Shown: positions 1 to 6,289, numbered from the stretch's first letter. The stretch: DNA of 6,396 bases from Rhodovulum sulfidophilum (GCA_003241785.1 QFPW01000055.1:1-6396); one strand, 5' to 3'. Translations and numbers: made by a program. The notes: generated from the letters alone by a model not told the origin.

Positions 1-18
1 TCATCTCTCCGCCAAGGC

Positions 19-54
19 ACGTCGCTAACGACGTCGCTATGGACGTCTCTTAGC
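19..54. repeat. Three degenerate 12-bp tandem units
   Basis: The units start at 19, 31 and 43 and read acgtcgctaacg, acgtcgctatgg and acgtctcttagc. The first two share their first nine bases exactly. They lie just past the helicase TGA. A 12-bp period would encode four residues if this stretch was once coding. No further function can be read from it. Confidence 0.5.
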
Positions 55-1263
55 TCAGCACCGGCAAGCCAGGCAGGCGGTGCCAATCGGCCGGTTACGC
101 TTGTTCGGGGTGTCGAAGCCGCGTCTGACCCCGGCTGCAAGGCAGTCAATGACAGAGACCGGCGTAGCGGTTCCGTCGGCGGCGGCGGGTATCTCGCTTG
201 CCGTGCGCGCGGCCAGACCGGCGGCGAAGGAAAGGCTGAGCGGCACTAGCTGAGAGACTAGTTCGCGGGCACGCGGGCAGATCGCTTTTTCAGCGGGGTC
301 GCCGCCGAGTTGCCTTTCGATTTCGCGCAAGGGTTCGCCGCGTAGCCAAGCCAGAATGCCGGGTTCGAGGTTTCTTACGGCGTCGGCCGTCAGCGGTCCG
401 TCCTTCTTGTTTCCGGTAGCGCCGAGAATTGCTCTACTATCACGGATCAGAATGGCATCGCGCGCATCCTGATCCTCTGCGAGCCAGTTGATGATCCAGG
501 ACGTCCAGTCCGGTATTGTCTGGGGTAGCCGTTCAATCTGATCCTCGATCCTTTGCCGTAGCGATTTGAGGATGCCGAGCGGAGCGCCGCTCTGGGTGGC
601 AAGCTCCGCCAGGATCTGATCATCGGCCTCCTTCGCTCTCTCGCCGATAAGCTCGTTCAATCGCGCGACTTTCGCATCGAACTCCGCCTTCTGATTGATC
701 CTTGTGGCCGTGAAGGCAGCCAGTGATCGCCCTATCGAAAAGCGCGTCGTTGCCTCGGTTTCTGCTCCTTCAGGCGCGACCGCAGTAGCCAGGCGGTTCA
801 GTGCATACTCGACATCGGGATCGGCAGCAGCCGCCACATTAATGCGATCCAGAATTGTCTGCAGGGGATCGCTCAGGGACAGGCAGCGGTCGTCCTCCGG
901 CAGTACCGACTTCAGCTTGTCCAGCACCCCTTTTGTTAAGGGCCTACCTTGCCTGAATTGAAGCACGGCTTCAGGGATCAGGAGCACGATGCCGTTGGCG
1001 AGGTGACCGGCGCGCCCTGCACGGGCCGCAGCATTCAGTATCTCGTGCGCCTCCAAGTCTTCACGCCCTCCTTCGTCCGGGTCGCTGCGCTTGTCCCCGG
1101 CAAGAATGGCAATATGAGCCGGAAGGTTGAGACCCTGCGCCAGCGTCGGTGTAGCGACGATGAATTTTGCCCCGTCGGCACGGCGGAACAAGCGTTCTGC
1201 CAGGTCGCGCTCCAGCCTGAGCATCAGCGCATTGTGGGGCACGGCGGCGGCCGGACCAGGCAA
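55..1263 (-). pseudogene. C-terminal part of the same helicase (motifs V and VI), separated by an in-frame stop
   Basis: This is the rest of the helicase encoded at 1318-3300, in exactly the same frame. Coding similarity begins directly after the stop, at 1317 (EERWKALEIELGG...), giving 420 residues. It carries the HNALMLRLERDLAERLF segment that precedes motif V in related helicases, motif V ATPTLAQGLNLP and motif VI (NAAARAGRAG, with two arginines as finger candidates), followed by about 300 mostly helical residues. No further stop occurs until TGA at 57-55. If translated separately, the best start is TTG at 1263 with GGAG 9 nt upstream, giving 402 residues and keeping motifs V and VI. The ATG at 1309 just after the stop is out of frame. 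The last residues (RNRPIGTACLACRC) look unlike a normal protein end, so a second lesion near 100 is possible. It is either a decayed gene half or the second chain of a split helicase. Confidence 0.75.
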
Positions 1264-1317
1264 GATCGCGTGCTCCAGCCCGCCAAGCTCGATCTCCAGC
1301 GCCTTCCATCTCTCTTC

Positions 1318-1320
1318 TTA
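1318..1320 (-). other. In-frame TAA that splits the helicase
   Basis: On the minus strand the codons read CAA ACG CAA GAT TAA GAA GAG AGA TGG. The frame is unchanged on either side: the helicase ATG at 3300 and the TTG at 1263 are 2037 bases apart, an exact multiple of three. One substitution of GAA, CAA or AAA would give TAA, and a Glu would fit the following Glu-Glu-Arg. The stop falls between helicase motif IV and motif V, inside RecA domain 2. Confidence 0.9.
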
Positions 1321-3300
1321 ATCTTGCGTTTGCGCTGGCGGGTCCCCACCCAGCAGCGCCGAGATTTCACGCGCAGTGGACGCGGCAGTATCCTTGCGGT
1401 TGACGAAGACGATACCTTTCAGGCCGTTGCGCGCCGCAGCAGCTGCAACCTGCGCAGCGACCTTGTTTACATTCGGCGTCAGATAGATCGAACCATCCAA
1501 GTTGAGCTTACCGGTTAACGTGACCGGCGCATCGGATATGGCCGTCAGGGTGCAGCTTGGCGCTGCACCGGCCAGCCAGTTGTGCTGAAGACCAAAAAGC
1601 GCGAACGGTTCAAATTTGAGCACTTCTTTTGCGGGGCTTAGCAAGCCTTTTGCAGGTTCATATTCCTTGTCCGGCGCCTTCTTCCCTTCCGCTCTTTTCT
1701 GGTAAAATATAACTTTTCTTTTTTCGTTCTCTTCGCGTTGCCTGGCGCGCGCAATTTCCTTGGCGGCCTCCAGCGCTTTGCCTTCGTAGAGAATGACACC
1801 ACGCGCCTGTCGGCTCGGCTTCCAAAGCGGATCGGCAAAAACACAGGTGCGGCCGGTGAGCTCTTCAATCCACTCTGCGAATGCGGCGCCATTGTCGAGC
1901 ATCGCGGAAAGGAACAGAAAGTCGGCCTCAGGTGCGATGCTGTTGAAGGCAAGTACGCAGAACATTCCGTCCAGTGCCCGGCGGAGATTTGATACGGGGC
2001 TGAGGAGATGACATTCGTCAAAGACCAGCAGCCCTACGTTTTCAAAAGCCTCGGGCGAATACGACAGAAGCGCAAGACAGCGCTCCGGCGTCATAACCTC
2101 GATGCTTTCGAAGTTCGTGCCGGAAGCGAACAAGCGGTCGAAATCGCTCGAAACAACCGAGCCTTCCAGCGATTCCGGGAAGACTCTCTGCAGATCGTCG
2201 GTGAGCTGATCCACAAGCGCATGAGTTGGAGCTAAAAACACAACCGACTTGCCGCTTGCCAGTACAGCAGCAATTTTCAGGCAAGATACCGTCGTTTTTC
2301 CCGCACCGGTCGGCAGAACGAGCACGGCGGACTTGCCACTCTCGTGGAATCCTTTCGCTATGGCCTCCCTATGATTGGGCCAGACGAAAGGTGCGGTATT
2401 CGCACGATGCCTCAGCCAGCTTCGCCAGTAATCCCGATCTGAACCATCGGGCGGCTGCAGGCGCGTAACCGCCGCGCCCGCAATGGAGTCACAGGCTGCC
2501 AGCAGCAGTGATGCGAGGTGACGCGGTCCCGGATAGGTGGTCTGAAAACTCTGGGACAAATCGCCGAGGCTACCGTGCTCCAGCGAAGAGAGGGCCAACA
2601 CGCGGGCGAACGCCGCCCTTGCGCCATCGAACCGCCCTGCCGCCCTCTCGGGCATATCTTCTCCCAGAACTTCTGCAGCAAACAACTCGACACCGACGAC
2701 GAGGCTCTCGAAGAGCGCCGTTGTCCCCCGCTGTTCAAGCAGTCCGCCGGAGAAGAACCCCTCCGGACGGCGCTGCGCGCGGTCAAGAATGCTCTGGAAA
2801 TTGCCGCGCGCCAGGTCACGGATATCTTCGGCCAGAATGGTGCAGACATAGTCCTGCTCTGCAACTTCCGGCCTGATAAAGCGCGCGGCTTCATGGGCGT
2901 CCGCATACTGCTCGGCCACCAGAAAAAGCACCGCCGCCGCGATCGCCGGATGGATGCGGTCCCGATCCATGATGCCAACAGCCCCGGCAGCATCGGTCTG
3001 CGCGAGGTCCTGCGCCAGAATTTGATGCGCCGTGCCGGCAACGAATGCCGCCGCCCTGCGGAAGTCGGCATCGCGCCGGACGGACACAACGATCTCATAG
3101 GTGTCGGCAATACGCGCGAGAGGCCATTCGCCGTCAGCAGCGCCGTCGCCCGCCGCATCGTCAGCGCCTTCGACGCGTCTCATTCTGCGGGCAACCAGTT
3201 CTGCATACTGCGCTGTAAGCAATTGCGGCAGGTCGGCAGGATTCAGGCCTGGCAAGGCTGGCGCAGTGCGCATGATTTCCGCTGTCACCGGATCGAACAT
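1318..3300 (-). CDS. Superfamily 2 DEAD/DEAH-type helicase, N-terminal two thirds, cut short by an in-frame stop (HamB-like)
   Basis: ATP-driven nucleic acid helicase/translocase, the probable sensor and partner of the upstream nuclease. These 660 residues hold a helical N-terminal region (1-300, no family recognised), then RecA domain 1: an FVWPNHREAI segment (305-314), Walker A PTGAGKTT (330-337), motif Ia FLAPTHALVDQ (355-365), motif Ib MTPER (403-407), DECH box (428-431) and motif III SAM (465-467). A charged Lys/Glu/Arg-rich insert spans about 505-555. Motif IV GIVFVNR (629-635) opens RecA domain 2, and the protein ends 25 residues later at TAA 1320-1318. Motifs V and VI, with the arginine fingers, are absent here but follow in the same frame after the stop. 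GGAGG lies 10 nt before the ATG, inside the nuclease gene. The intact product would be about 1080 residues, fitting a HamB-type helicase. On its own this fragment should bind ATP but is unlikely to unwind DNA. Confidence 0.85.
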   Translation of the reverse strand: MFDPVTAEIMRTAPALPGLNPADLPQLLTAQYAELVARRMRRVEGADDAAGDGAADGEWPLARIADTYEIVVSVRRDADFRRAAAFVAGTAHQILAQDLAQTDAAGAVGIMDRDRIHPAIAAAVLFLVAEQYADAHEAARFIRPEVAEQDYVCTILAEDIRDLARGNFQSILDRAQRRPEGFFSGGLLEQRGTTALFESLVVGVELFAAEVLGEDMPERAAGRFDGARAAFARVLALSSLEHGSLGDLSQSFQTTYPGPRHLASLLLAACDSIAGAAVTRLQPPDGSDRDYWRSWLRHRANTAPFVWPNHREAIAKGFHESGKSAVLVLPTGAGKTTVSCLKIAAVLASGKSVVFLAPTHALVDQLTDDLQRVFPESLEGSVVSSDFDRLFASGTNFESIEVMTPERCLALLSYSPEAFENVGLLVFDECHLLSPVSNLRRALDGMFCVLAFNSIAPEADFLFLSAMLDNGAAFAEWIEELTGRTCVFADPLWKPSRQARGVILYEGKALEAAKEIARARQREENEKRKVIFYQKRAEGKKAPDKEYEPAKGLLSPAKEVLKFEPFALFGLQHNWLAGAAPSCTLTAISDAPVTLTGKLNLDGSIYLTPNVNKVAAQVAAAAARNGLKGIVFVNRKDTAASTAREISALLGGDPPAQTQD

Positions 3301-4199
3301 TAGTGATCGTCCTCCCCGAGTTCGTCAATGAAGGCGATCGCCCGACCGGCAATCTCCTCAAACCAGGTACGCAGTTCCGAAGGCGGCAAGAATGTCGCTC
3401 CGATGCGCTGCGCCCCGGTGGTCTTTTCAAGCCCCTCATATCCTTTGAACAAAGCCGCGCGTCCCGCCTCCGAGCCGTGGTCAGGGTTGATCGTCAAACC
3501 GGCGCGGTAGGCCCTGAATGCCATATCCAATACGCGCCCCGCAGCCTCCATGACCGCTTCGTCGGGAATCCTGCCGTCAAGCAGCGAAGACGCTGCCGCC
3601 ACCAGTTCCGAAGCCCTTTTGCTTGCATGGTAGTTTCGGAAGGCAGGCAGAACTTCGTCTCTGAATTTTCGTCGGGGGTCGTTCGAACATTTGTCTTCGA
3701 GAATGGTCGCGCGGACGACCGTTTCACCTTTTTCGTCCAGTTCGATCATGAGCCCGTCAAGACCCTGTGTCGTCGCGCTGATGTGCGGGTCTCTCATGAG
3801 CACGTTGGCGGCAGCATCCTGTCGGGCGGCGATCCAGGAGATTGCCTCGAAAATTAGACCGTCGCGATGCCATCGGTGAGCATCCTGTTTTTCCCGCGTG
3901 TCTCCGGTCACGGTCAGACGCTGTTTCGCATCGGCACGGAGCACGTCGACCGTCAAGGCCGGATCCGCTGTCTGAAGCTCCGCGATAATCCGGGCCGCGT
4001 GCTTCGCCTGTCCCATCGCGATGATCGCTATGAGCCGCGCCAGTAACTCGGCATCACCGACCGTCCAGTGATCGCCGACACAATGCTCGTTGACCTTGCA
4101 CGGCGCTGTCGAAATCGCCGTTGGGGACGCAACTCCGGCATCCGGCCCGGCGGAAACGGTCATCTTGTCGGGGCTGTCTGTCTCAAGGGCCCTGTTCAT
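3300..4199 (-). CDS. PD-(D/E)XK-like nuclease, HamA (DUF1837)-like, of a two-gene defence system
   Basis: Likely DNA-cleaving effector of a nuclease-helicase anti-phage pair. With the ATG at 4199 the protein has 299 residues. A nuclease-like core runs from about residue 110 to 195: a helix with Glu118 (LIFEAISWIA), Asp148 in GLDGLMIEL after a strand, then ILEDKCS giving the Glu168-x-Lys170 pair. This E...D...ExK order is typical of PD-(D/E)XK enzymes, and the G-x-D followed by ExK plus a C-terminal FLPPSELRTWFEE segment resembles HamA/DUF1837. The first 50 or so residues look disordered (Ser, Pro, Ala rich). I chose ATG 4199 because AGAGAG lies 10 nt upstream. A TTG at 4247 would add 16 residues but has no clear ribosome binding site. 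The stop overlaps the helicase start by one base (TAATG), so the two proteins are probably made in a fixed ratio. No signal peptide or membrane segment is visible, so it should act in the cytoplasm. I am fairly sure of a nuclease fold and less sure of the exact family. Confidence 0.62.
   Translation of the reverse strand: MNRALETDSPDKMTVSAGPDAGVASPTAISTAPCKVNEHCVGDHWTVGDAELLARLIAIIAMGQAKHAARIIAELQTADPALTVDVLRADAKQRLTVTGDTREKQDAHRWHRDGLIFEAISWIAARQDAAANVLMRDPHISATTQGLDGLMIELDEKGETVVRATILEDKCSNDPRRKFRDEVLPAFRNYHASKRASELVAAASSLLDGRIPDEAVMEAAGRVLDMAFRAYRAGLTINPDHGSEAGRAALFKGYEGLEKTTGAQRIGATFLPPSELRTWFEEIAGRAIAFIDELGEDDH
3311..3315 (-). promoter_or_regulatory. Ribosome binding site of the helicase gene, with TAATG coupling
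   Basis: GGAGG on the minus strand lies 10 nt before the helicase ATG and inside the last codons of the nuclease gene. The nuclease stop TAA (3302-3300) shares its last A with the ATG (3300-3298). This favours re-initiation by ribosomes that finish the nuclease gene and marks the two as one transcription unit. Confidence 0.65.
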
Positions 4200-4514
4200 C
4201 TGTTCAAGGCTCTCTGAGCGCGGCCGTTGCAGGCGCGATCTTTTCAATGACAGCGCCGCGGATGCGCGACAACAAATATATGACTTTCTTTGGTTTACGT
4301 GGGAGCCCTACCTTAAGTCGAGCAATCTGTCCTGTGAAGTGGCTCGAGGGGTAGCTCGCGATCGTGAACATCGGGAAGATTGCGGACATTCGCACTCACG
4401 GCAACGAACGTCCGTTTTCCGCCCCTCGCGGCCTTACGGAACGGCGAAGTCCAAGGTCCCGAGCAGTCGCTCGATGCTGGCCGAACCCAGGAGATCCACC
4501 CCGTACGCCGTGGG
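4200..4514. other. Intergenic region upstream of the nuclease-helicase operon
   Basis: No gene is supported here. Frames of 60-75 codons exist on the minus strand but have no ribosome binding site and no recognisable product. The A/T-rich stretch at 4271-4300 is the only likely promoter site for the nuclease gene; a TATATT on the minus strand near 4280-4275 could be a -10 box, but no good -35 box sits at the right distance. An imperfect palindrome is at 4383-4414. Confidence 0.4.
4383..4414. repeat. Imperfect palindrome in the intergenic region
   Basis: The arm CGGACATTCG (4383-4392) is matched by CGAACGTCCG (4405-4414) with nine of ten pairs and a 12-nt loop. A second pair of arms, TCCGT (4411-4415) and ACGGA (4436-4440), overlaps it. 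Its style resembles short palindromic intergenic repeats seen in alphaproteobacterial genomes, and related cores recur at 6091 and 6182 in this window. Confidence 0.45.
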
Positions 4515-4551
4515 GAGGCTCCGAGATGGATCGCGGGCATCTCGGAGCCTC
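4515..4551 (-). terminator. Strong hairpin just after the RTX gene, probable terminator
   Basis: A perfect 14-bp inverted repeat, GAGGCTCCGAGATG (4515-4528) and CATCTCGGAGCCTC (4538-4551), encloses a 9-nt loop. It begins 10 nt after the RTX stop, which is a double stop TAG TAA on the minus strand. There is no clear run of T after the stem on the minus strand, so it may act as a hairpin-only terminator or as a 3'-end stabiliser. On the plus strand a GGGTTT follows shortly after, but no gene on that strand would use it. Confidence 0.6.
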
Positions 4552-4561
4552 GACGGGTTTA

Positions 4562-5656
4562 CTACAGAAGGAAGTCGCCGGACCCCAAAGAAGCTACGAT
4601 CCCAAGCCCGCCTACCGAGATCTCGAAATCCGCGACGCCGTCACCGTTGATGTCGCCTTGGACGATTCTGGCACTAGGACCATACTCCGTGGGCGACCTC
4701 AACTGACCGGCGACCTTGCTGAAGCTGGACCCCCCGATGTACTTGAACGCTTGGTCCCCCGTTCGCGTTGTATCGGCATCGAAGTCCAGCGCGATCTTAT
4801 CGGTTCGCTGAATGAAGTCCACGATTTGATCCCGCCCGGAGCCCTTGCCGGCCTCTGCTGCGGAGGTGAACACGAACCGGTCCGAGCCCGACCCGCCCGT
4901 GAGCACATCCATTCCTAAGCCGCCGTTGAGCCGGTCATTGTCGAGTCCCCCGATAAGCCTGTCGTTGCCACCGAGGCCCATCAGCGTATCCGCGCCCGAA
5001 ATCCCATCCAGCTGGTTGTTTCCAGCATTGCCGGTCATCTCGTTGGCGAGATTGTTCCCAACGCCGCTCGCTGCGCCATCAAGCAGAACTAAATTCTCAA
5101 CGTAAGTCGCGTACTGCCCCATCTGATAGTTGATCGCGGATTGCACCGTATCGATGCCTCCGCCCGATTGCTCCGACGCCACGTCGTAGACGTCATCCAC
5201 AATAAAGACGTCATTCCCGGCGCCGCCGACCATGATGTCCTTTCCCGCCCCACCGTCAATCCAATCGTTGCCGGTATCGCCCTTGAGCTGATCGAACCCG
5301 TCATAGCCAAACAGTGTATCATTCCCGGATTTCCCATCCAGGACTTCGCTTATGTCGTGACCAGACATCACGTTGTTGAGCGTGTTTCCTGCTCCGTAGT
5401 CAGCCGCGTCTCTGAGCTCCAGGTTTTCCACGTTGGTCGGCAGAGTGTAGTCTATGGAGCTCCGAACGGTGTCAATACCGCCGTTCGCCGCCTCTACAAT
5501 CGAGTCGAACGGCGAGGTAATGATATAGAGATCGTTACCCGGTCCTCCCGGCAGCCGTCCCGTAGCCATAACGCTGGTAGAGGCCTGGTTGAGGATTGCT
5601 CGAAGGCCGTACGATCCGAGGAGTTCCGCATTCTGCTCTAGGTAAAATTTGGTCAA
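4562..5656 (-). CDS. RTX calcium-binding protein, probable type I secretion substrate
   Basis: Predicted extracellular protein of 364 residues. Two blocks of glycine- and aspartate-rich nonapeptides (GGxGxDxUx type) lie at about 107-155 and 207-261 and should form calcium-binding beta rolls. Each is preceded by a related spacer with the pattern GGIDTV-S-I-Y-VENL-L, so the protein contains a duplicated module (about 41-125 and 145-233). Residues 261-364 resemble the C-terminal domain of serralysin-type (M10) peptidases: DRFVFTSAAEAG, DQIVDF, QGDINGDGVADFEI, ending in the hydrophobic DFLL, as in type I secretion signals. No peptidase HExxH motif or other catalytic domain is present, so the role may be structural, adhesive or toxin-related. 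I chose TTG at 5656 because GAGG lies 7 nt upstream; a GTG at 5713 would add 19 residues and lacks such a site. No type I transporter genes are in the window. Confidence 0.88.
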   Translation of the reverse strand: MTKFYLEQNAELLGSYGLRAILNQASTSVMATGRLPGGPGNDLYIITSPFDSIVEAANGGIDTVRSSIDYTLPTNVENLELRDAADYGAGNTLNNVMSGHDISEVLDGKSGNDTLFGYDGFDQLKGDTGNDWIDGGAGKDIMVGGAGNDVFIVDDVYDVASEQSGGGIDTVQSAINYQMGQYATYVENLVLLDGAASGVGNNLANEMTGNAGNNQLDGISGADTLMGLGGNDRLIGGLDNDRLNGGLGMDVLTGGSGSDRFVFTSAAEAGKGSGRDQIVDFIQRTDKIALDFDADTTRTGDQAFKYIGGSSFSKVAGQLRSPTEYGPSARIVQGDINGDGVADFEISVGGLGIVASLGSGDFLL

Positions 5657-5800
5657 GATAATACCTCGTTTTTGCTTGCATAATATCAGCGGAAGAACTG
5701 ATAATAAATGCACCTCTCGATTCGCTGAGCATGACGGTTCCGATAATACATTCTCTTAGCTTAGAAAGCTATCATTGACACACTTGTTCGTGTGAGCGTT
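5657..5800 (-). promoter_or_regulatory. Promoter and operator region of the RTX gene
   Basis: This A/T-richer leader holds two small palindromes: TAGCTT-AGA-AAGCTA (5757-5771) and CACAC-TTGTTC-GTGTG (5779-5794). TATTAT occurs four times on the minus strand (5748-5743, 5706-5701, 5685-5680, 5663-5658). The copy at 5748 is the best -10 candidate, which would give an untranslated leader of about 80 nt, but no good -35 box is seen at 16-18 nt. The palindromes lie just upstream, where an activator or repressor could bind. Confidence 0.35.
5664..5667 (-). promoter_or_regulatory. Ribosome binding site deciding a TTG start for the RTX gene
   Basis: GAGG on the minus strand is 7 nt upstream of TTG 5656-5654. 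The alternative GTG at 5713 has no comparable site, and the 19 extra residues it would add (MHLLSVLPLI...) are not typical of RTX substrates, which lack N-terminal signal peptides. Confidence 0.6.
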
Positions 5801-5934
5801 GTGTGAAGCGCCAGACCACCTAGCAGATCGAGCCAGGAACACCTATAGCTCCAACCCCCTAGAGCAACTGGCGAAACGTAGGGTTCATCAGTCCGGTCGT
5901 ACCACGCACCAAGGTCTTGCGTAGCTGCTCCTGA

Positions 5935-6048
5935 GGCGCAACGGAGTTGCCCGACCGGAACTTCCTCGTGACGATCCGGCTCTACGGCACCGGCACCGAG
6001 TTCTTCGACCAGACGTGGAAGCCGGACGATGTGGTGAAGGCGCCGTAG
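5935..6048 (+). pseudogene. C-terminal remnant resembling DUF1254/DUF1214 proteins
   Basis: The plus strand encodes about 35 residues ending at TAG 6046-6048: TELPDRNFLVTIRLYGTGTE, then FFDQTWKPDDVVKAP. The RLYG...FFDQTWKPDD pattern resembles the C-terminal end of DUF1254/DUF1214 proteins (RlYgP...fld-tW-lpdi). The frame is closed by TGA at 5932-5934, and no start or upstream part of the family is visible, so only the tail survives. Everything before about 5941 seems to be unrelated sequence, which points to a deletion or insertion breakpoint. The family call rests on memory of the motif. Confidence 0.45.
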
Positions 6049-6073
6049 CTCGGCTGAACTTCGTAAGGAAAAG

Positions 6074-6146
6074 GAGCCGCCACGCGCGTGAACGACCGCT
6101 GTTGGCTTTTGCCATGCCGAAGTGATGCAGCGCTGAGTGGCGGCTC
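6074..6146. repeat. Perfect 10-bp inverted repeat enclosing a small hairpin
   Basis: GAGCCGCCAC (6074-6083) and GTGGCGGCTC (6137-6146) are exact reverse complements separated by 53 nt. Inside lies TGGC-TTTT-GCCA (6103-6114), a 4-bp stem with a TTTT loop. The element starts 26 nt after the stop of the DUF1214-like remnant. It may be a miniature mobile element, a 3'-end structure or a small structured RNA. It does not have tRNA features. Confidence 0.5.
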
Positions 6147-6184
6147 ACCCCCGCAGAGGGCCGATCTCGGACGTGCCACGGAAC

Positions 6185-6212
6185 GACCGCTTCTGGCGCG
6201 CAGCGGACGGTC
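6185..6212. repeat. Nested palindrome of an AACGACCGCT-type repeat
   Basis: GACCG (6185-6189) pairs with CGGTC (6208-6212), and CCGCT (6187-6191) pairs with AGCGG (6202-6206), so two alternative stems overlap. The 10-mer AACGACCGCT at 6182 occurs also at 6091, and a relative, AACGAACGTCCG, lies at 4403. This suggests copies of one dispersed intergenic repeat. Confidence 0.35.
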
Positions 6213-6265
6213 CGGACGCCGGCGACGGATGGCGGCCCTGGGCCGGGATGCGTCGACTCCATGAT

Positions 6266-6289
6266 ATTGGCCGAGGGGCCCGGGCCAAT
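6266..6289. repeat. 7-bp inverted repeat with a GC-rich centre
   Basis: ATTGGCC (6266-6272) pairs with GGCCAAT (6283-6289) across 10 nt. A third related arm, GCCAATA (6294-6300), could pair with TATTGGC (6265-6271) instead. No gene lies on either side to which it could be assigned. Confidence 0.35.

Noticed and set aside
1061..1309. ATG at 1309 with a purine-rich upstream stretch, as restart after the helicase stop
   Set aside because: It is out of frame with the helicase and gives an 82-residue Arg-rich product without motifs; the in-frame TTG at 1263 is the better restart candidate.
2518..3303. Plus-strand open frame of 261 codons antisense to the helicase start
   Set aside because: It is a mirror of the GC-rich helicase frame, has no family motifs and runs against a clearly conserved helicase region.
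4204..4395. Minus-strand 63-codon frame directly upstream of the nuclease gene, possible small regulator
   Set aside because: It has a GTG start without ribosome binding site, overlaps the palindromic repeat and shows no helix-turn-helix or other known pattern.
4562..4918. Plus-strand open frames across the end of the RTX gene
   Set aside because: They are antisense to the C-terminal RTX domain, whose pattern is clearly coding on the minus strand.
5775..5780. Perfect plus-strand TTGACA as a -35 box
   Set aside because: No -10 hexamer lies 16-18 nt downstream and no plus-strand gene follows; it overlaps the CACAC/GTGTG palindrome.
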